Notes under the pieces: model-generated
Seen by the model: the letters and a program-made list of their open reading frames with translations, nothing else
The model's database searches: none
What the model was told of the DNA's origin: nothing
Assembly: GCA_021464415.1 (NCBI GenBank)
Contig: CM038467.1
Span: 34,503,226-34,567,225, forward strand
Direction of reading: 5' to 3'
Length of the DNA stretch: 64,000 nt
Origin: Lonicera japonica
Taxonomy: Eukaryota; Streptophyta; Magnoliopsida; Dipsacales; Caprifoliaceae
Translations under genes and position numbers: made by a program
Shown here: piece after piece, positions 33,874 through 46,299 of the stretch
How the letters are laid out: each line of letters opens with the position of its first letter
Position numbering within the stretch: the stretch's first letter is position 1

Positions 33874-36800
33874 ATGAGTGGGGTTGAGATTGCCGGAGCA
33901 GTTATTGCTGGGATTTCGTTACCGGCGGACATCTACGAAAGATTGAGAGGCGAATCTGAATCTAGGAATTGTACGGAGATTCTTCCAATTTTGAAAGATG
34001 CTATACGAGAGCTGTGTGCATTACGGGACGACTGGGAGCATATATATTGTGCATACCGTCAGACAATGGAGCAAAGTAATAGATACCATACCTGGCTCGA
34101 AGAGGTAAATAACTTGGAAGCGCGCAAATGGACTGATAAGGATGCATGAGGAACGAAAAAGAAACTGCTTGAACAGAAGACCTTTTTCAGGATTGGGTAA
34201 AAAGATGAAAAGTAAGACTATTGAGGCACTGCGTCTTTACAAGCAGGTCATTGACGTTCTGCTGATCAAAAGGCGTCCCCTGCCCGTTGTGGAGATAGAC
34301 ACACAAAGCATAAAAGAATACCCAACACTTCAAAATTGCCTGAATTTGATATTACATCATCTACAGGACGATAGAGTTAAAGGTATTAGAGTGCATGGAA
34401 TGTTTGGTGTAGGGAAAACAGTGATAATGCAGAACTTGAATAACCATGGAGATGTAGCTGGTACGTTTGATTTAGTCATCTGGGTGAAAGTCTCAGACAA
34501 CAGTGAGAACTTTAGCATCGGGAAAATGCAGAAAGATATTGCAAAAAGATTGAATCTCAATATGGAAGATGGAGGCGATCCTGCAGGTAGAATATGAGAA
34601 GAGTTGAAGGATAAGAAGTATTTGTTGCTGCTTGATGATGTTAATGACGATCTAGATTTGGAAAATATTGGAATCCGTCCGCCTAGTTATACGAGTGGTA
34701 GCAAGATAGTATTGACAAGTCGGAAGAGTCGTGTTTGTAACTCAATTGTGAACAGGAGTGTTGAAGTTAAAAGATTAAGTAATCAAGAAGCAAAAGCAAT
34801 GTTTCTAAAAGTTCTGGGCATCTCAAGAACTTGGCCAGTTGTGCAACAGGTTATTGAATATTGTTCCTGCCTTCCATTTCTGATACAAACAATAGGAAGA
34901 GCCTTTCAAAATAGAAAAAACAAGGATAGTTGGGCCACAGGGTTGAGTAACTTAAGACGTTTTCCGGATAAAGGAGATCCTGCCATTCAGAAAGCGTATA
35001 AATATTTAGAATTATGTTGTGAAGAGTTGATGGGGCATAAGGAGGAGTGCTTTTTATTCACTGCAATATTTCCAGAAGAGAGTGAGATAAATGCACGTTG
35101 TTTATTGGATTATTGGGCAGCTGAAGAGTTGTATGGCACAGACCAAGAGCGTGCCTATGGGCGTCAGATATTGGATGAGCTCAAGATGGCATCATTACTT
35201 GAAGAAGGTACAAGTGGTCGTGGGGAGTATGTTAGGATGCACAAATTGATCCGCAAAGTCGCACTTGATAAGTTGTGTGCTGATAGAGAACGTAAACATT
35301 TGGTGCAGACCGGTGAATTGTTACAAAACCCACCAGAAGTTGATGATTTGAACCAGAACTATCGAATTTCTTTGGCTGACAATAACTTAAGAGTTCTACA
35401 GGAATGCCCAAATTCTCCCCTGCTTTTCACACTTTTTCTACAGAAAAATCAAAGCTTGAACAAAATTCACAATAATTTCTTTAAGGAACTGAACAATCTT
35501 CGGGTTCTGAATTTGCAAAATACTGGAATTGTGTCAATACCATCTTCATTACTGAAGCTGAAAAATCTGAAAGCATTCTATGTAAATGATTGCACTAGTT
35601 TAGGGAAACTTCCTCCTGAAATAGGAGAACTCGGCAGCCTCGAAGTCCTTGATATACGGGGAACTAGAGTCCAGATACAAGGTGACTCTTTCCATCAACA
35701 GATTGGTGGACTTGTTTCCAAGTTTGTAGGACCCAATTATGTTCCATTGGTACCCTTCCCCGAGACCATTCGTCTACGTCATCTAAAGCGTTTGTTGGTA
35801 TCATTTAATGGCAATGGTAGTCAGGATGCTGTAGGTTTTTGTGCGGCGATCTCCAATGTTTCTACTACATTGGAAGAACTGGTCATTGATGTGCGTTTAC
35901 GCAAGAATTTCTGCAACAGAGCGATAAATGTTGTGAGAGATGGTGTTGCTACCATGACAAGGCTCACATTTCTCAAGTTTATATTTGGAGATGGTGCTGA
36001 AGAAGTCATAAAAGTGGTGGCTGGTAATAGAAAAATCTACTTCCCCTAAGCAGTTGACCTTGTGAGTTTTCTCAACCCTGGCGCCACTTCATTTGAGGTT
36101 TATGTTGGCTGCTCAATCTCAGCACATCAAATTCCCGAGATGAACCAGTACCAATGGCACTTGAAAGTTTGTAACACGCAAGGAAGAAACTTCCCTACTC
36201 CGACTATTACAGCGCTGCTTCCTATATAGATGCAATGCATTTGAACTAGTTGACGACAACAGCCTTCAGTGTCTATCCCAATTTGAAACTCCAAGCTTGG
36301 ATGGGATCCAAGGATGTCTAATTGAAAGCTGCAACACAATCGGAGCAATCGCAAATGGTGGTGACCAAACCGTATTGGCAAGCCCAATGCTACCGGGCTT
36401 GCTGGAATTATATATGAAAAATTTGCCGCTGTTGACAAGCATATGGACTGGCCCCTGGAGGGTGGGCAGCCTGGTTAATCTGGAGACCCTTCTAATTGAA
36501 GATTGCATTGGAATTCAAGAGCTACTTACTGATTCTACAATTACGTCAAATCTCCTACGTCTGAGGAAGCTAATACTGGCTAATTTGCAAAACTTAAGCA
36601 GAATTTGTGCAAGTCAGGATTCTACCTGGCGAGCTTTAGAAGAGCTCAGGTTAGATGGTTGTCCCCTTTTAACTGAGTTACCCTTCCTACAGGAGAATGC
36701 GACGAACCTGAAGAAGCTAATACTTGTCAATCTGCCAACCTTAACAAATTTTGCAAATGTGGTGATATGGCCGAACTTGGGGGAGCTGCAGATGGATGGC

Positions 36801-37099
36801 TGTCTTGATATTTCTATGTTACCGTTGAGCAATCGTAGCACAACGAAACTGAGGATGCTAATACTTATCAGTATGCCAAATTTAACGAGACTTAGTACAG
36901 ATGCATCACTTGTTCGCCCGCCCTAGAGGAGCTCGAGATAAGAGGTTGTCCAAGTCTGACCTGGTTTGCTTTTGACCAGATTAGTGCATCTAATCTGAGG
37001 TACATCAAAGCATCGCAGGGGTGGTGGGACGCACTGACATGGCAAGATCCCAACGTTAAAGACATCGTTCAAAAGGTTTTTCCGCCCGCTTTAAGGTAA
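33874..37099 (+). pseudogene. CC-NBS-LRR disease-resistance pseudogene (RPS2-like class)
   Basis: NLRs are intracellular receptors that trigger immunity after sensing pathogen effectors. Blocks in order: a short N-terminal coiled-coil-type region (VEIAGAVIAGISLPADIYER); P-loop GMFGVGKTVIMQNL; RNBS-A FDLVIWVKVS; kinase-2 YLLLLDDV; RNBS-B GSKIVLTSRK; GLPL degraded to CLPFLIQTIG; RNBS-D CFLFTAIFPEE; MHD degraded to MHKLIRKVAL; LRRs (LRVLNLQNTGIVSIPSSL, LEVLDIRGTRV); a C-terminal LRR-like part (SLVNLETLLIEDC); and tail WWDALTWQDP. Five lesions are visible: a frameshift between about 34,090 and 34,142, TGA at 34,595, TAA at 36,047, a frameshift near 36,200-36,228 and one near 36,900-36,930. The last stop is TAA at 37,097. 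CTACAG at 33,848 could be a 5'-UTR intron end. The total length is normal for the class, so decay is by small lesions, not truncation; assembly error could explain some. Confidence 0.9.
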
Positions 37100-37172
37100 C
37101 CCATGCCAACTACACTATTCATTCTTAAAAATGTATCTTACAATCTCCATTATACAATCTTTTATAAATCCC

Positions 37173-37895
37173 TTAGGATGCTTTTGGATTCAGGATACGA
37201 GGGGGAGATTTGAATTTAGAACCTCAAATCTAAATATTTTGTTTGGGTCAAAATAAGGATTTGAGATTTATAAATTAAATCTCTTCAAATCCTAGATTGA
37301 TATTTTAATTTAAAAATCATAACTTCTCGAATCTTTCGGAGAGGTGTGTTATTTCCAAATCCAAAGCAAGAAGATTAAGATCATTTCATTGTATAATAAT
37401 AATAATAATAATAATAATTTATTAAAATTAGTCTCGCCATAAATTGAGGATAACAAGAGTCCATTATATATAATTAATACACTAAATAGACACACCAATA
37501 GTTGATATAACACAATATTCTCTAGCTATATATGGGTCTTAAAAATTGTCAAATACAAGGAATTAGTTTTCATAAGTTTTACTATTGTATACTAATTTTT
37601 TTCGTAAAATAAACGAGAGATGTTATTAACGACTCAACAATTTTTGTTGAGATTATTTATAGCATGTAAGCCATGCTAAATTAAATTTATAGTATGTAAT
37701 CTATGCTAAAAATAAATATTGCATGTTAGTAAAATATAATATTGAGCAAATAAATATGTGGATTTAAAAATAAAATACTATATATTGGTTCACCAAACAC
37801 AATATTTAAAATTCTTGTAATTTCAAATATGTGATTTTCAAATTCTAGATATGAATTTCAAAATCAACTCCAATTCCACGATCCAAACGCACCCT
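37173..37895. mobile_element. hAT-like MITE candidate
   Basis: The left end AGGATGCTTTTGGATT and the right end GATCCAAACGCACCC are imperfect inverted partners of the GGGTGCGTTTGGAT type common in plant hAT MITEs. Subterminal runs are also partly inverted (GATTTGAATTTAGAACC, TAGATATGAATTTCAAAATC). A short (AAT)n tract lies at about 37,397-37,420. Target duplications were not identified. It begins about 75 bases after the NLR stop codon. Confidence 0.5.
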
Positions 37896-38139
37896 TGGAT
37901 GATTTTAGAGTTCAACTATTGTCCCTTTATTTAGATGGTTTACTGATCAATTTTAACTTACTACTATCTCAACTCCAAATTGAGTGTAATAAAAAAGCTA
38001 ATTTTGTCATAAGTAATCGTTATTTTTAGTTACTGTGGTGAAATATGGTAATTTGAAATGAAATGGCTCCTCCGGGTTAATACTAATTTGATTTAATTTC
38101 TCTGGAGTTTGTTTCAATTATTAAAAATAATCTATAAAC

Positions 38140-38430
38140 CAAAGTTTGTTATGAAATTTGATAAAAATAATTTATATAATGAGTAGTCAAATTCGAGCTA
38201 AAAGCGGGTGTAATATATTTTTTATATTTAGGTTCATTTTTGTGGATTGAAATTTTAGATGGCCATCTCACCTCACTTCTACATTGAATATTTTAATAAA
38301 ATTTTGTAAAAATAATTTACTCCTTATAGAGATCATGCTTACCAAGGTTTTTTTTTGGTTTTTTTGTTTTTTTTTTTTAAATAAAAAAAAATTATCATCC
38401 ATTAAATCCTCAAATTAGTTCAATGGAAAA
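38140..38430. repeat. Hairpin repeat family member
   Basis: It contains GTTATGAAATTTGATAAAAATAAT, GATGGCCATCTCACC and AAAATTTTGTAAAAATAATTTACTCCTTATAGAGATCAT, followed by ACCAAGG and a poly-T/poly-A stretch. It is more diverged than the other copies. Confidence 0.4.
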
Positions 38431-38439
38431 TTATTGAAC

Positions 38440-40620
38440 CAAAGTGTTATTGCAGAGGAGTCAACTCCTCAAAATAGGATTCCAAAATTCATTCAAATGA
38501 GGAAACAATTTTGTAGTTTATTTTTTCTTTTCCTTTTTTTAAAGACAACCTGGGGTGCAAGTTTATTAAGAAAGGTATTAGGCCACACAAATGGAGATAT
38601 ATAATCTTTCTTTATCTTTTTAAATGGATTGAAAATGTTAGGATAAGGTTCAATCTTGCGAAAAAATAATCAATACAACAGTTACAATGTCACATGTTAT
38701 CACATATCTTATAAAATTATAGTAAATCAATGACTCAATGTCTAAATATGTGATTGGGGAGAAAGAAATATACACTTTCTTCTTATTTCATCGAATATGT
38801 TATAACATGTGGTATTATAAGCCAGCATCTCCGCCGTCTTGGACCCTCTCTAAAAGCTTGGTTTTACTCCACACATGCCTCAACTACCGTGAAATATTCT
38901 GTTTTTTATTCCGTATTTAACAAACTTTTATGTTTCCATGTTCGTAGGTGGAGGGGAAGGACATGTATGGCAACAATAATAGCGGTGGTGTAAATATTTC
39001 GTGTGCTCTCATTTAAGTTTTATAATTTGTGTTACTCAATAAGCGAATGGAATGGTTTCCATTCTCTTTGAAACAATGTTACATGCACTAAAATTTATGT
39101 ACAAAATATGTAACGAAATGCATCATACAGTTATACCCTCGTTAAGGTACAAGTATTTAATGCATTTCAATACTCATTATGTACAAAAGTGTTGGTGCAC
39201 ATGCTTGTCTTGTGGTTTGTCATTTTCAAACAAAACGATTTGTTTCTGTTTATTGGGGTTTGTTCTAAACATGAGATTATGTGATGCATATTCTACTCTT
39301 AAATAAAGCCAAAATTATTTTTGGTACATTTAATTTTATTTTTTTAAGCTTTTTTATTTTATTTTATTGTTTCAAAAGATTTTTGATGGGCCTTATCTCA
39401 ATTATATGTTGAAGTATGCTACATTCTACTTTGGGCCTTTTAAAATCTGTATTTTGAGTGCTAAAATTTTTAGGATGTGGTCCGTTGAATTTAATTTTTT
39501 CGAAGATGCAATTCTTAGATTTTTTTTTTTTTTTTTTTTGGTGTATATCTCTTGCAAGGATTCACATGCTATGTGGTAGATACTAATTTTTTTCGGTGTC
39601 AATATTAGTATCTCTCGGCACATATACTAATTTTTTGATGGAAATACTAGTATCTGTGATGTATATATATGTCTACGCCAAGAAATATTGGTGATAACAA
39701 AATAAACTATATCTACTGGTCAAGGACCACATCTTTTAAATAAAAATTGAAGGACTACATCGCAAAACTGTTTGAACTCAGAGATCAAATCTTAATTCTC
39801 ACCTTGGAAAGGATTGAATGTTTCGTTCCATTCCACAATCTTTTTTAGAAAAAAATAAAATAAAAAGATTATATATTAGATACTATATACTGAAAATTAG
39901 TCATCAATAATTACAATAACAGAGCTATAAGAGCCGGTGGTTCCTCGGGGAGGTGAGGGGACGGGGGTGCACGTAATTTTGTTTTAAAATGAATAGGTTT
40001 TTTGGTATTTATTTATTTATTTGTTCAAAATTCGTGATGCAAATTAATAGAAAGGGAATGGGTGCAGGGATCGGAACAAGAGGCTTCATGTATAAACAAG
40101 TTATTATGTTGGAAAGTAATTTTGTAAATTCTAAATTAATATTCTAGAATTATCTCTAAAATATTGTATCTGGATTCATCTAGCAAATATCTTATCATAG
40201 TAAGTTATGGGTGGTGATCACCCCACAAAACATTTGGTTTTAATGTAATTTTTCATTCAATTCTTGAAAACCGAGTAGGGTGCCTATTATTCGATTCTTG
40301 AGGACCGAGTATAATATTGAAAATGCCTTATTCAACCGCTAAGCACTGAGTATATAAGGTTATACTCAGCCCTTAAAAATCGAATAACAACCACTTTACC
40401 CGATTCTCAAAGATTGAATGAAAATGAGAGTGGAACCAATTATTTTTCTGGGCTGGAAATATATATCAAACTTCACAATTCCACCCCCCCCCCCCCCCCC
40501 CCGTTCCTCCCCTAAACAAACCACCAACCAAAAAAAAATCATTCATTAATGCACTTATGAAATATTTTCTACTTGAAATAGTTTGAAGTCCATTAAAAAA
40601 TCTAGCCAATGCATGGAAAT
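38440..40620. other. Intergenic DNA; poly-T and poly-C tracts
   Basis: No gene is recognised; several short ORFs between 38.7 and 39.6 kb have no known motif. A run of about 22 T is at 39,518-39,540 and a run of 19 C at 40,484-40,502. TGTTCGTAG at about 38,940 could be a splice acceptor, but no exon structure could be built. Confidence 0.5.
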
Positions 40621-41917
40621 TGTTGACCTAAAAGGTCATTAATCTTGCTTTGATAATAACATATTAATCTTGTGTAATTTAACATGCATATTGAAGTAAT
40701 TATAACCATATCTTAATGATCATCATATGTGAAACAAAACCGACCAACCAAAACCAAGATCACTCATTGAATATCCTTAATCAAAGCAAGCATTGCTATT
40801 CAAATCATTGAAGATCAAAGTATAAAAGCAAGTGAAGAACCGAAAAAATATTTTAAGCACTCGAAGACTCATTAAATTAAAATTTAAGTGAATACTTAAG
40901 TTTATTGTAAAGTTTCTTCTTTGATCATTATAATAACTCAAATATAAATCATATATGAGTGTTAGATTGATTGAAAACAAAATTGAATTGGAATCTCTTT
41001 GAAAACATAATTCTCCAAAAACTAGTTTTCAAAATAAATTCATATTAAATTCAAACAAGCATATTTCTAGCTCTCATGAAAATAGGTATCTTAGAAACAT
41101 GTTTTTGACATATCTCAAGCATTAAAATTGGAATTTGAGCAAAGTTGCAATAATCCAAAAAATGAGAATTTTGCTTGATGGACAGTGCTCCTTAGTCGAC
41201 TGATGGGCCATCAGTCGACTGAGGTTATAGAATATAGCTGTTGAATTTTTTATTTTTTTACCATTTTTGGCACCAAAATTTTACTAACCCTCTAAAACGG
41301 CCATATCTTAATCGGAACTATATATATATGACTTCTAAAACATATTTGAATCATCTTGAATCACTATTCATCTTTATTCTTCATTAATTTTCAATATTTA
41401 AAGATTGAAGAAAATATTTTGATCAATCTTCCTTTATTTGAGTTATAAATCTTCATTAAACTTGATAACTTTAGTGTGAGCTTTATTTTAATATCTAAAT
41501 ATACTTGAGAGTTATTTTATTTTAGTGTTCATCACCAAATCAACTTTATTCATCAAATTGTGAGAGATTCTTCTCATGGTCTAGTAAGAGTGATTCTTGT
41601 GTGAGTGTAGTGAGATAAATACACTTGTAAGAGGTTTAATTTTTACCCGTAAGAAAATCAATTATTGGAAATTCTCGGGAGAACTATTTGGGCGCGAACA
41701 TATGGTCCAAACAACCGAACTGCGAGAATAAAATGTTTTTGGCTCATTGGTCTTAATCCTTCCAACTCTAACTTTTTATTTTGTTTCTATATTATTAGTT
41801 AAGTTTGGGATTTCTTGTTTGGTTTGCTAGTTTCTTGAAATAGACTTCAACTTTCTTTTAAACTATTTTAAAACCGGATTAAGATTCAAAAACCTTATTC
41901 ACCCCCTCTAGGATTAT
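40621..41917 (+). mobile_element. Copia (SIRE-like) LTR, solo or truncated
   Basis: It begins TGTTGACCTAAAAGGTCATT with CTTTGATAATAACA nearby and reaches TTCACCCCCTCTAGGATT at about 41,899-41,917, an arrangement typical of SIRE-type copia LTRs. It contains a strong palindrome, CAGTCGACTGATGG/CCATCAGTCGACTG, near 41,195-41,222. Gypsy RT sequence follows immediately, so the 3' boundary is not fixed and no target duplication was found. Confidence 0.5.
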
Positions 41918-42208
41918 TTGCTAGGTACAAGCTCAGAGTCTCCTCCTTCTTTGGTGAGCTAAGAAGATGAGGAGCTCCCAGGTATTGCTTGAGTTGCTGA
42001 AAAGTAAGCTCACATTCTTCTGTCCATTCGAAATCCTTCTTGAGGGCTTTGAAGAAGGTGTGGCACTTGTCTATTGTTTTGGAAATAAACATGTTCAGAG
42101 CTTCCACCCTTCCAGCTAGACTTTGGACTTCTTTCGGCTTGGTCGGGGACCTCATGTCGATCAAAGCTTGGGTCTTCTCAGGGTTAGCTTTGATTCCCCT
42201 GTGTGTTA
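41918..42208 (-). pseudogene. Ty3/gypsy RT/RNase H junction fragment
   Basis: The minus strand encodes MRSPTKPKEVQSLAGR, VEALNMFISK, KCHTFFKALKKDFEWTEECE and LTFQQLKQYLGAPHLLSSP, the connection between RT and RNase H in Tat-type gypsy elements. It is only about 90 codons long and cut at both sides. It belongs with the gag relic and LTR at 42.8-45.3 kb; the intervening protease and RT are missing. Confidence 0.85.
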
Positions 42209-42229
42209 CATGTTCATAAGAGATCCTAC

Positions 42230-42745
42230 TATTTTTTAAATTTAAGAACTAGGGTTCTAAACGTTCACGGTTCTGCGGGAGTGTTTTCGCTTGCGATTGG
42301 AGACAGGGTGGGCGAAATGGCTAATGCGAAATAAGGGAGATCGCAAACGAGGGTGAAGGATTATGATCAAGTGCGTGGAAGAAGGCGACCGGTAAGCTGA
42401 AAAAGTAGGAAGCGCTACACCAAGACAGGTGCGGTTAGATAATACGTTCAAGAAATTGACGGGACTGTTGCGTAAATTGTGGGAAAGCAATTTTTGTAAG
42501 TAATCAAGTCTGTAATTTAGATTTGATCATAGTGAAGCACTGTCAATTAATCTCGAGGATTAATCCTACGTAAGTAAGGATACGTCGTAAATTCTTGGTG
42601 TTATGAATTGCCTTTTATGATTGCTTGATTGATTTAATTGCTGGACAACACAACACAAGTTTTGACAATAAAATTGATTAAACCTAGGATTTTAATTCCA
42701 CTTATCAAACTTTAGATCTCATTTTTTTAGTTTCTTCACAATCAT
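42230..42745 (+). mobile_element. Possible copia LTR/leader fragment inserted in the gypsy relic
   Basis: This piece interrupts the minus-strand gypsy relic and differs from it in composition. CTCGAGGATTAATCCTACG, AAATTCTTGGTGTTATGAATTG and TGATTTAATTGCTGGACAACAC resemble the 3' end of a copia LTR and following leader. No coding domain is seen; the open minus-strand frame at 42,257-42,490 is arginine- and serine-rich with no motif. Confidence 0.3.
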
Positions 42746-42779
42746 GTAGATCTCATTTGTATGTTCATTTCCCTGAACT

Positions 42780-44292
42780 TTTGGGAGAACTTCCTTCTTC
42801 TAGTCCACATACTGATGGAGTTGTCCTCTATGGATTAGTTTTTCGATCTCCTCTTTTAACTTCTAGCAGTCATCGGTGTCGTGGCCATGATCCTTGTGGT
42901 ACCAGCAGTATTTTGTCGTACCCTTTTCTTTTCTAAAGTAGTCATTTTTCGGGGCTCCGGGAGTTGTTCCAAGTCTAATTGGGCATAGACCTCGCCCAAA
43001 GGAGTTATTAGAGGAGTGAACTACTGGCGAGTCTTGCTTTTGCTCAATTCAAACCTGTTTGATTCCTTCTTGCCCCCTTTCTCTTCGTCGTAGGGTGGAC
43101 TGTGTCCCATTTAGCGCTTGGAGATAGCATGAGAGCTGAGAGACCTGACATATCACAACCCTACAGAGCTTCTTCCACACCAATTTGTTTGTTGACTTCA
43201 TCCAAGAGTTCGGACGTAGTTTTAGGGGCCATCCTTACCAAAGTCATTCGACAATAAGGGGAGCACACCCCTTTCATAAAGGCTATCACGCCACCCCCTC
43301 ATTGAGGTCTATGACTGTAAGGCTCTCCTGATTGAATCGGTAAGCATAGTCCTTTAGGCTTTCTGTCGACCTTTGTTTGATCGTGAAGAGGTAAGTCAAG
43401 AACTTTCGAGTTCCAAGGAAATGAGAGATGAACCTGGTTCCGAGCTCCTGCGAGCTCTATATCGATCCAGGGAGTAGGCTGTTGCATCACATTCTGGCCG
43501 CACCCTTGAGAGTAATGACAATCACTCTGTACATGATACCATCTAGAACATTCTAGAGCCCTATTATATTCCCATATTGTTGCTAGTGATCTATAGGGTC
43601 TGTGGTTCCGTCGTGTGACTCCAATGTAAGGAGCTTGAACTTCTCTGGTACTTGGCAGCTCTGAATGTGCTACGTAAATGGGAATTTATAGTCTATCACC
43701 AGAGCTGCAACTGAGCTCCCTCCTATATGTCCCACTGTCTTCATCATTTTGGCCATATGAGCTTTCATCTCTGACCTAATCATTTTTCCAACCTCTTCCA
43801 TGGATCCCTTATGGGATACCCTATCAAACATGGACCTTCGAGGTCTGGCATTAGCTTCCTGTTCAGGTTTTGGCACTGGAGGAAGATGAGGCCGAGCTTC
43901 TTTATTTAGGCTTTGATACTGAGTGGTTCTTTCAGAATGTTCTTCACGGATCACATTCACCCGTGTGTTCCTCATTGGTGGTGGAGGAAGTCTAGTTGAA
44001 ACCTCTTCAAAGAAGGACTATTTCCTAGAGTTGGATCGATCAGATTCAAACTCACTGGTTCTGCTACGGCTCCCCCTAGATTCTCTGTGATGGTCTCCAA
44101 ACCTTTGTATAGTTGGGACTTGTGTGAGAACTAGGTGAGCAGAGGCAGACGCAGAGGTCGAAGCTGACTTGTCTCTTAAGCTGGCTGGGGGTGTTTCTCT
44201 CTGGGCTCTCAGCCTATCAATTTAGACTTAAAGGCAGCCCGCTGTTCTCTCAGTGCCACCAGGGGGTCTGGCTGAGTTTTTCTTGAAGACAT
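42780..44292 (-). pseudogene. Ty3/gypsy (Tat-type) gag relic
   Basis: It starts on the minus strand at 44,292 with MSSRKTQPDPLVALREQRAA, about 70 bases inside the LTR. Further pieces: RSMFDRVSHKGSMEEVGKM (43,670-43,975), a middle gag piece at 43,299-43,490, and a C-terminal Cys/His block KYCWYHKDHGHDTDDC with KLKEEIEKLIHRG near 42,800-42,950. This order is that of Tat-type gag, whose C-terminal block is a non-canonical Cys/His motif. Multiple stops and frameshifts break it. Confidence 0.8.
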
Positions 44293-44378
44293 GGTGAGTT
44301 TTTTAGACGTGTTCTTTTTTGTTTGAAAGGAAGTGTATGTGACTTGAGAAAGTGTTTTTCTCACAGGTGGCTCCAAAC

Positions 44379-45252
44379 TGTTGGTGTGTAAAACTAGTCA
44401 TGGGTAGTTTTGACCAAACAGTCAAATAATTAATTTAAATGATTGAGATAATAAATGCAACAAGTTAGAATAGTCAAAGTTTTATAAAGGAGCCTCATAC
44501 GAAAATATGGGTTAGTCCTCCTATGTAGAATAAAGTTAGGAGCTCAGTTTGCTTTATTATTGAAATAACTGAATGGCTGTTACAAATTCTCAAAAATTCT
44601 CTAACTATTCTATTCTCGCAAGATTACAATGGAAGTGTACTTGAGCTACACGAATTCTAAAATTTTCTATATTAGGAGCTCTACTATGTGCTCTGCAGCT
44701 CTCATTCTCTATATCTCTTTTGGATGCTCACTGTTTGCTACTTGAATGCTAAATTCTCTCTTCTTGTTGGTTAATTCTTAGTTGTTGTTCAATCGTCTAG
44801 AGAAGTAAATACTTCTTCCATATATATGACTGAGAGGGAACGTGTTGGAAAGCTTTCAGAGTAGGTCCGAAGCCATCCCTTGATCATCATCAACGCTGAC
44901 TTTGCTTCTCCATGAATTTCAGTGCATTCAATGCAGTTGGTATGCATTTAATGAAGGCGATGGAGGTTCTGTGGCATCTAACGGAGTTGGTAGTAGTCGC
45001 CCATGCTGTCTGTGCCTTTTCGATACGGTGGTCGGCCAGGGAGCTCGTAGCTCTGTCTTTTGAGCTCTGATCAAGAGTTAACGGAGTTGGAAGAACTATT
45101 GGTCAGAGCTCTAGCTCCTAAATAACTCTTGATCAGAGCTCTTGAGCCTTGTTTGTTGAAGGGTAGTGATGCCATTGACGTAGGAGGTCACGTGTCTGCT
45201 CGTGATTGTCAGAGTAAATTACTAAATTAGGCAATTAATTTGCACCATCACA
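44379..45252 (-). mobile_element. LTR of the minus-strand gypsy relic
   Basis: In sense orientation it runs from TGTGATGGTGCAAATTAATT to TTTTACACACCAACA, with AGTTTGGAGCCACCTGTGAG following as the leader and primer-site region (44,359-44,378). The length is about 874 bp. A TCATATATATGG TATA-like box lies at about 44,818-44,829. The partner LTR is not found; the element is truncated in pol. Confidence 0.65.
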
Positions 45253-45644
45253 TGTCGTTTTGAATTGTGAAGTGTTTAAGAATGAAGTATAAAACAAATT
45301 GGGTTCGCGGGTCATTGTCAAATTTTTCATGATTGATCTTAGTACTAATTTTTTTTGAGAAAATCTTAGTAATATTTTAAATATTAGCGTAGATAACATA
45401 TACTTACCATCCAATTTTTATGTTTAAAATTGTTCAATGATAAAAAAATTAAAAATAACTAATGAGGATAAAATTGAAATTGCTCGAATAAACTTCAAAC
45501 AAAAAAAAACCATGAGGCTAACATTTTCTTCAAAGGTGATCACTTTTAAATTTTAATTACACTGAAGTCAATTTTTGTTTTCTTTTTATGTTGGATAGAA
45601 CAACTATTTTCACCTTTAAATTGGGCTACATAAATAATTAAAAT

Positions 45645-46290
45645 ATGCCATATGAAGCCAAAACTATTTTCAAAATGATGACATTTAAGGAGCATCCAAG
45701 CCATGCATGAGTGAACCTTCTGATAAGATACTAAAGTTTCAAGGCATCCAACACCAAAATAAATTAACAATGGGCAATGTCGTTACTAAATTTTATATAT
45801 TGCCTTTAAAGGCATTAATGATTTCTCAATGTGAGATTTATAATCTCAACATAATATATTTGTTTACTTTTAATATAACTATAAAAGTTAATTGAAATGT
45901 GCTTGAGTGAAAATTTACAAAAATAAAAATAAAAATTAGACTGTAAATTTTTATGCTGGAAAATTATATGCCCTTTGAGGCAAAACTATTTTCAAAATGA
46001 TGACGTTTAAGGAGCATCCAAGCCAAGCACGTGTGAACCTTTTGATAAGATATTAGAGTTTGAACCGTGCAACACAAAAATAAAATAAATTAATAATGGG
46101 CAATGTCACCACTAAATTTTATATGTTGTCTTGAAAGGCATTACTGATTTCTCATTGTGAGATTTATAATCTCAACACGATATATTTGTTTACGTAAATA
46201 ATTAACTATAAAAATTAATTAAAATGTGTTTGAGTCAAAATTTTAAAAAAGAAATAAAAAATAATTTAGAGTGTAAATTTTACGCTGGAA
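45645..46290 (+). repeat. Tandem duplication, two units of about 320 bp
   Basis: Copy 1 (about 45,645-45,966) and copy 2 (about 45,967-46,290) share AAAACTATTTTCAAAATGATGAC, TTAAGGAGCATCCAAGCCA, GGGCAATGTC, AAATTTTATAT, GATTTCTCA-TGTGAGATTTATAATCTCAAC and GTAAATTTTTATGCTGGAAAA, in the same order. The copies differ by scattered substitutions and small indels. No ORF is conserved between them. Confidence 0.9.
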
Positions 46291-46299
46291 AACTTTAAA

